From Methanobacteriota archaeon (lineage in GTDB: Archaea > Thermoplasmatota > E2 > DHVEG-1): a stretch of 6,555 nucleotides of DNA. Positions 5,408-6,555 of this stretch are shown one piece after another. The first letter of the stretch is position 1. Each line of letters opens with the position of its first letter. The notes beneath the pieces were generated by a model. It did no database searches and had not been told where the DNA came from. It was given only the letters and a program-made list of their open reading frames with translations. Both the position numbers and the translations under genes were made by a program. The stretch spans positions 1-6,555 of the forward strand of contig CAIYYQ010000170.1 in NCBI GenBank assembly GCA_903930505.1, given 5' to 3'.

Positions 5408-6555
5408 TTATGTTTTTTTCTTGCCGTGACTCATGACGAGTTTCACTGCACCGGTCCCAAGGCTTACCGGCTGCCCAACGATAATATTTTCTGCCACTCC
5501 GTTAAGTCCATCGATTTCCCCCCGTTGACTTGCAAGGAGTAAATGATTTACCGTGATTTCAAATGCTGCTCGTGAAAGAACTGAGCTTTTTTCTCCGCTG
5601 ACTCCATGTCGTCCGATGGCGCGTACGGTTCCATCCGCAGTCATTACATCTGCAACAAGCATGATGTGCCGCATATCGACGTTCAATCCTTGTTCTGAGA
5701 GCGTGTTGTATGCTTCTTGGATGATCATGTTTCGTGCTGCTTCGATTCCTAGTTCTCGTCCTACTGCGTGGATGTCATTGGTTGTTGTCCGATACGGGTC
5801 AACACCTTCGATCTCAAGCACCTTTTTTAAATTACTGCCTTCACTGTAGATAACGTATCCTTCGTTTGGTTCTTTTCGAATGATTACTCGTTTAATACCA
5901 TCGATTCCCTTAATCTTCAATGTTTTCAAGGTTTCACTAACATTTTGAAGTTGTTTGTATCCTGGTTCATCTAAATTTATTTTAATAATTGTATCTTTTT
6001 CTTGTTTTGCAGAGGTTTTTTTGATTGAGGAAACACAAGTAAGGATTTCATCAGCGGTTAATCCTTTCTTTTCTATTGTCTTCGTGTTCAGTTTCACAGC
6101 AATCGTCATGTTTGTGAGATCCATCTCGATATCTGCAACATCAACGAGTCTCGTGATTTCAATCTGGTTAGCAATCTCTTTTGCAAGATCAGGGTTGACT
6201 CGGTATTCGTCGCGCAGGTAGATATTCATCATTGGTGTAGATGGAGATGATCGTGCATCGACAATCTCAATAAGACGCGGTAGTCCAAGGGTAACATTGA
6301 TTTCTGCGACTCCTGCGTAGTGGAATGTACGCATGGTCATCTGCGTTCCTGGTTCACCGATGCTTTGTGCACTAACCATTCCGCATGCTTCTGTAGGATC
6401 AATACAGGTTTTCTGGTACGCATTCATGGTTTTTTCCACGATGCGACCTAATTTTGATTCAAGTTTTTTGTCTTTTACTACTCTCTTGATAATTTCATTA
6501 ATGATGTTGTAGGGTAGGGTCTTGTTTTTCAATATTTTATGGATTTGTGCACGTA
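5408..6555 (-). CDS. rpoA2: DNA-directed RNA polymerase subunit A'' (Rpo1C), 5' end outside window
   Basis: This is the C-terminal fragment of the archaeal RNA polymerase largest subunit, equivalent to the end of eukaryotic Rpb1 (trigger loop, jaw and clamp base). The trigger-loop block [20 protein letters not shown] is complete (nominal residues 55-74, counted from the TTG at 6532), with the catalytic His at 71. It is followed by [15 protein letters not shown]. The C-terminal hallmarks [19 protein letters not shown] and GTGAVKLVM are intact. The TTG at 6532 has no ribosome binding site. The frame stays open to the edge ([14 protein letters not shown]), and these residues resemble the first helix of other A'' subunits, so the true start is probably to the right of the window. 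The gene upstream is expected to be rpoA1. The last 374 residues are visible from the TTG and about 382 from the edge, close to full length. Confidence 0.96.
   Translation of the reverse strand, partial: RAQIHKILKNKTLPYNIINEIIKRVVKDKKLESKLGRIVEKTMNAYQKTCIDPTEACGMVSAQSIGEPGTQMTMRTFHYAGVAEINVTLGLPRLIEIVDARSSPSTPMMNIYLRDEYRVNPDLAKEIANQIEITRLVDVADIEMDLTNMTIAVKLNTKTIEKKGLTADEILTCVSSIKKTSAKQEKDTIIKINLDEPGYKQLQNVSETLKTLKIKGIDGIKRVIIRKEPNEGYVIYSEGSNLKKVLEIEGVDPYRTTTNDIHAVGRELGIEAARNMIIQEAYNTLSEQGLNVDMRHIMLVADVMTADGTVRAIGRHGVSGEKSSVLSRAAFEITVNHLLLASQRGEIDGLNGVAENIIVGQPVSLGTGAVKLVMSHGKKKT

Noticed and set aside
1..6555. tRNA, rRNA, CRISPR array, insertion sequence or integrase attachment site
   Set aside because: I looked on both strands and saw no cloverleaf with a TTC-type loop, no regularly spaced repeats, no transposase motifs and no terminal inverted repeats.

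Overview
This window is archaeal. On the minus strand it carries the end of the archaeal RNA polymerase operon: the split large-subunit fragment A'' (a separate gene only in Archaea), ribosomal protein eL30 (L30e) and the short two-KH archaeal form of NusA. The surface proteins at the left edge, one with a PGF-CTERM-like archaeosortase sorting tail, fit a euryarchaeal-type lineage (Thermoplasmatota, Thermococci and relatives). I cannot name the genus from sequence alone.

Layout, left to right. (1) 2-1101, plus strand: two surface-protein genes overlapping by ATGA. The first is cut by the window edge. Both have Ig-like beta-sandwich repeats and a C-terminal membrane anchor, and the region is clearly AT-richer than the rest (for example 14 G/C in bases 721-780, against 26 G/C in 5641-5700). 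(2) 1102-1251: a 150-base convergent intergenic region with AT hairpins and a T5/A5 palindrome that could stop transcription on both strands. (3) 1252-4588, minus strand: a compact four-gene operon in which every junction overlaps. Its order is alpha flavoprotein (SoxA/HcnB/PDH-alpha type), two-[4Fe-4S] ferredoxin, small BFD-like [2Fe-2S] protein, and beta flavoprotein (DAO/SoxB/PDH-beta type). Together they look like the heterotetrameric dye-linked L-proline (or related secondary amine) dehydrogenase of Thermococcales. (4) 4589-4656: a 68-base spacer with a T-run, a possible TATA box, a 12-base direct repeat and a strong ribosome binding site. (5) 4657-6555, minus strand: nusA, rpl30e and rpoA2, the last running off the right edge.

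How the dehydrogenase genes would work together (family inference): the beta subunit oxidises the amine on FAD. Electrons pass through the alpha flavoprotein and the Fe-S carriers of the two small subunits to an NAD-linked or quinone/dye acceptor. The BFD-like module, which bacterial HcnB/OoxA-type alpha subunits carry as a C-terminal domain, is a separate subunit here.

The most notable observation is the start of the ferredoxin subunit. The first in-frame ATG would remove 34 residues that match the family, including one cysteine ligand. The only well-placed start after a strong Shine-Dalgarno sequence is ATT (AUU), overlapping the TAA stop of the alpha gene. Also notable: the amine dehydrogenase operon sits where many archaea have rps12-rps7, directly after nusA.
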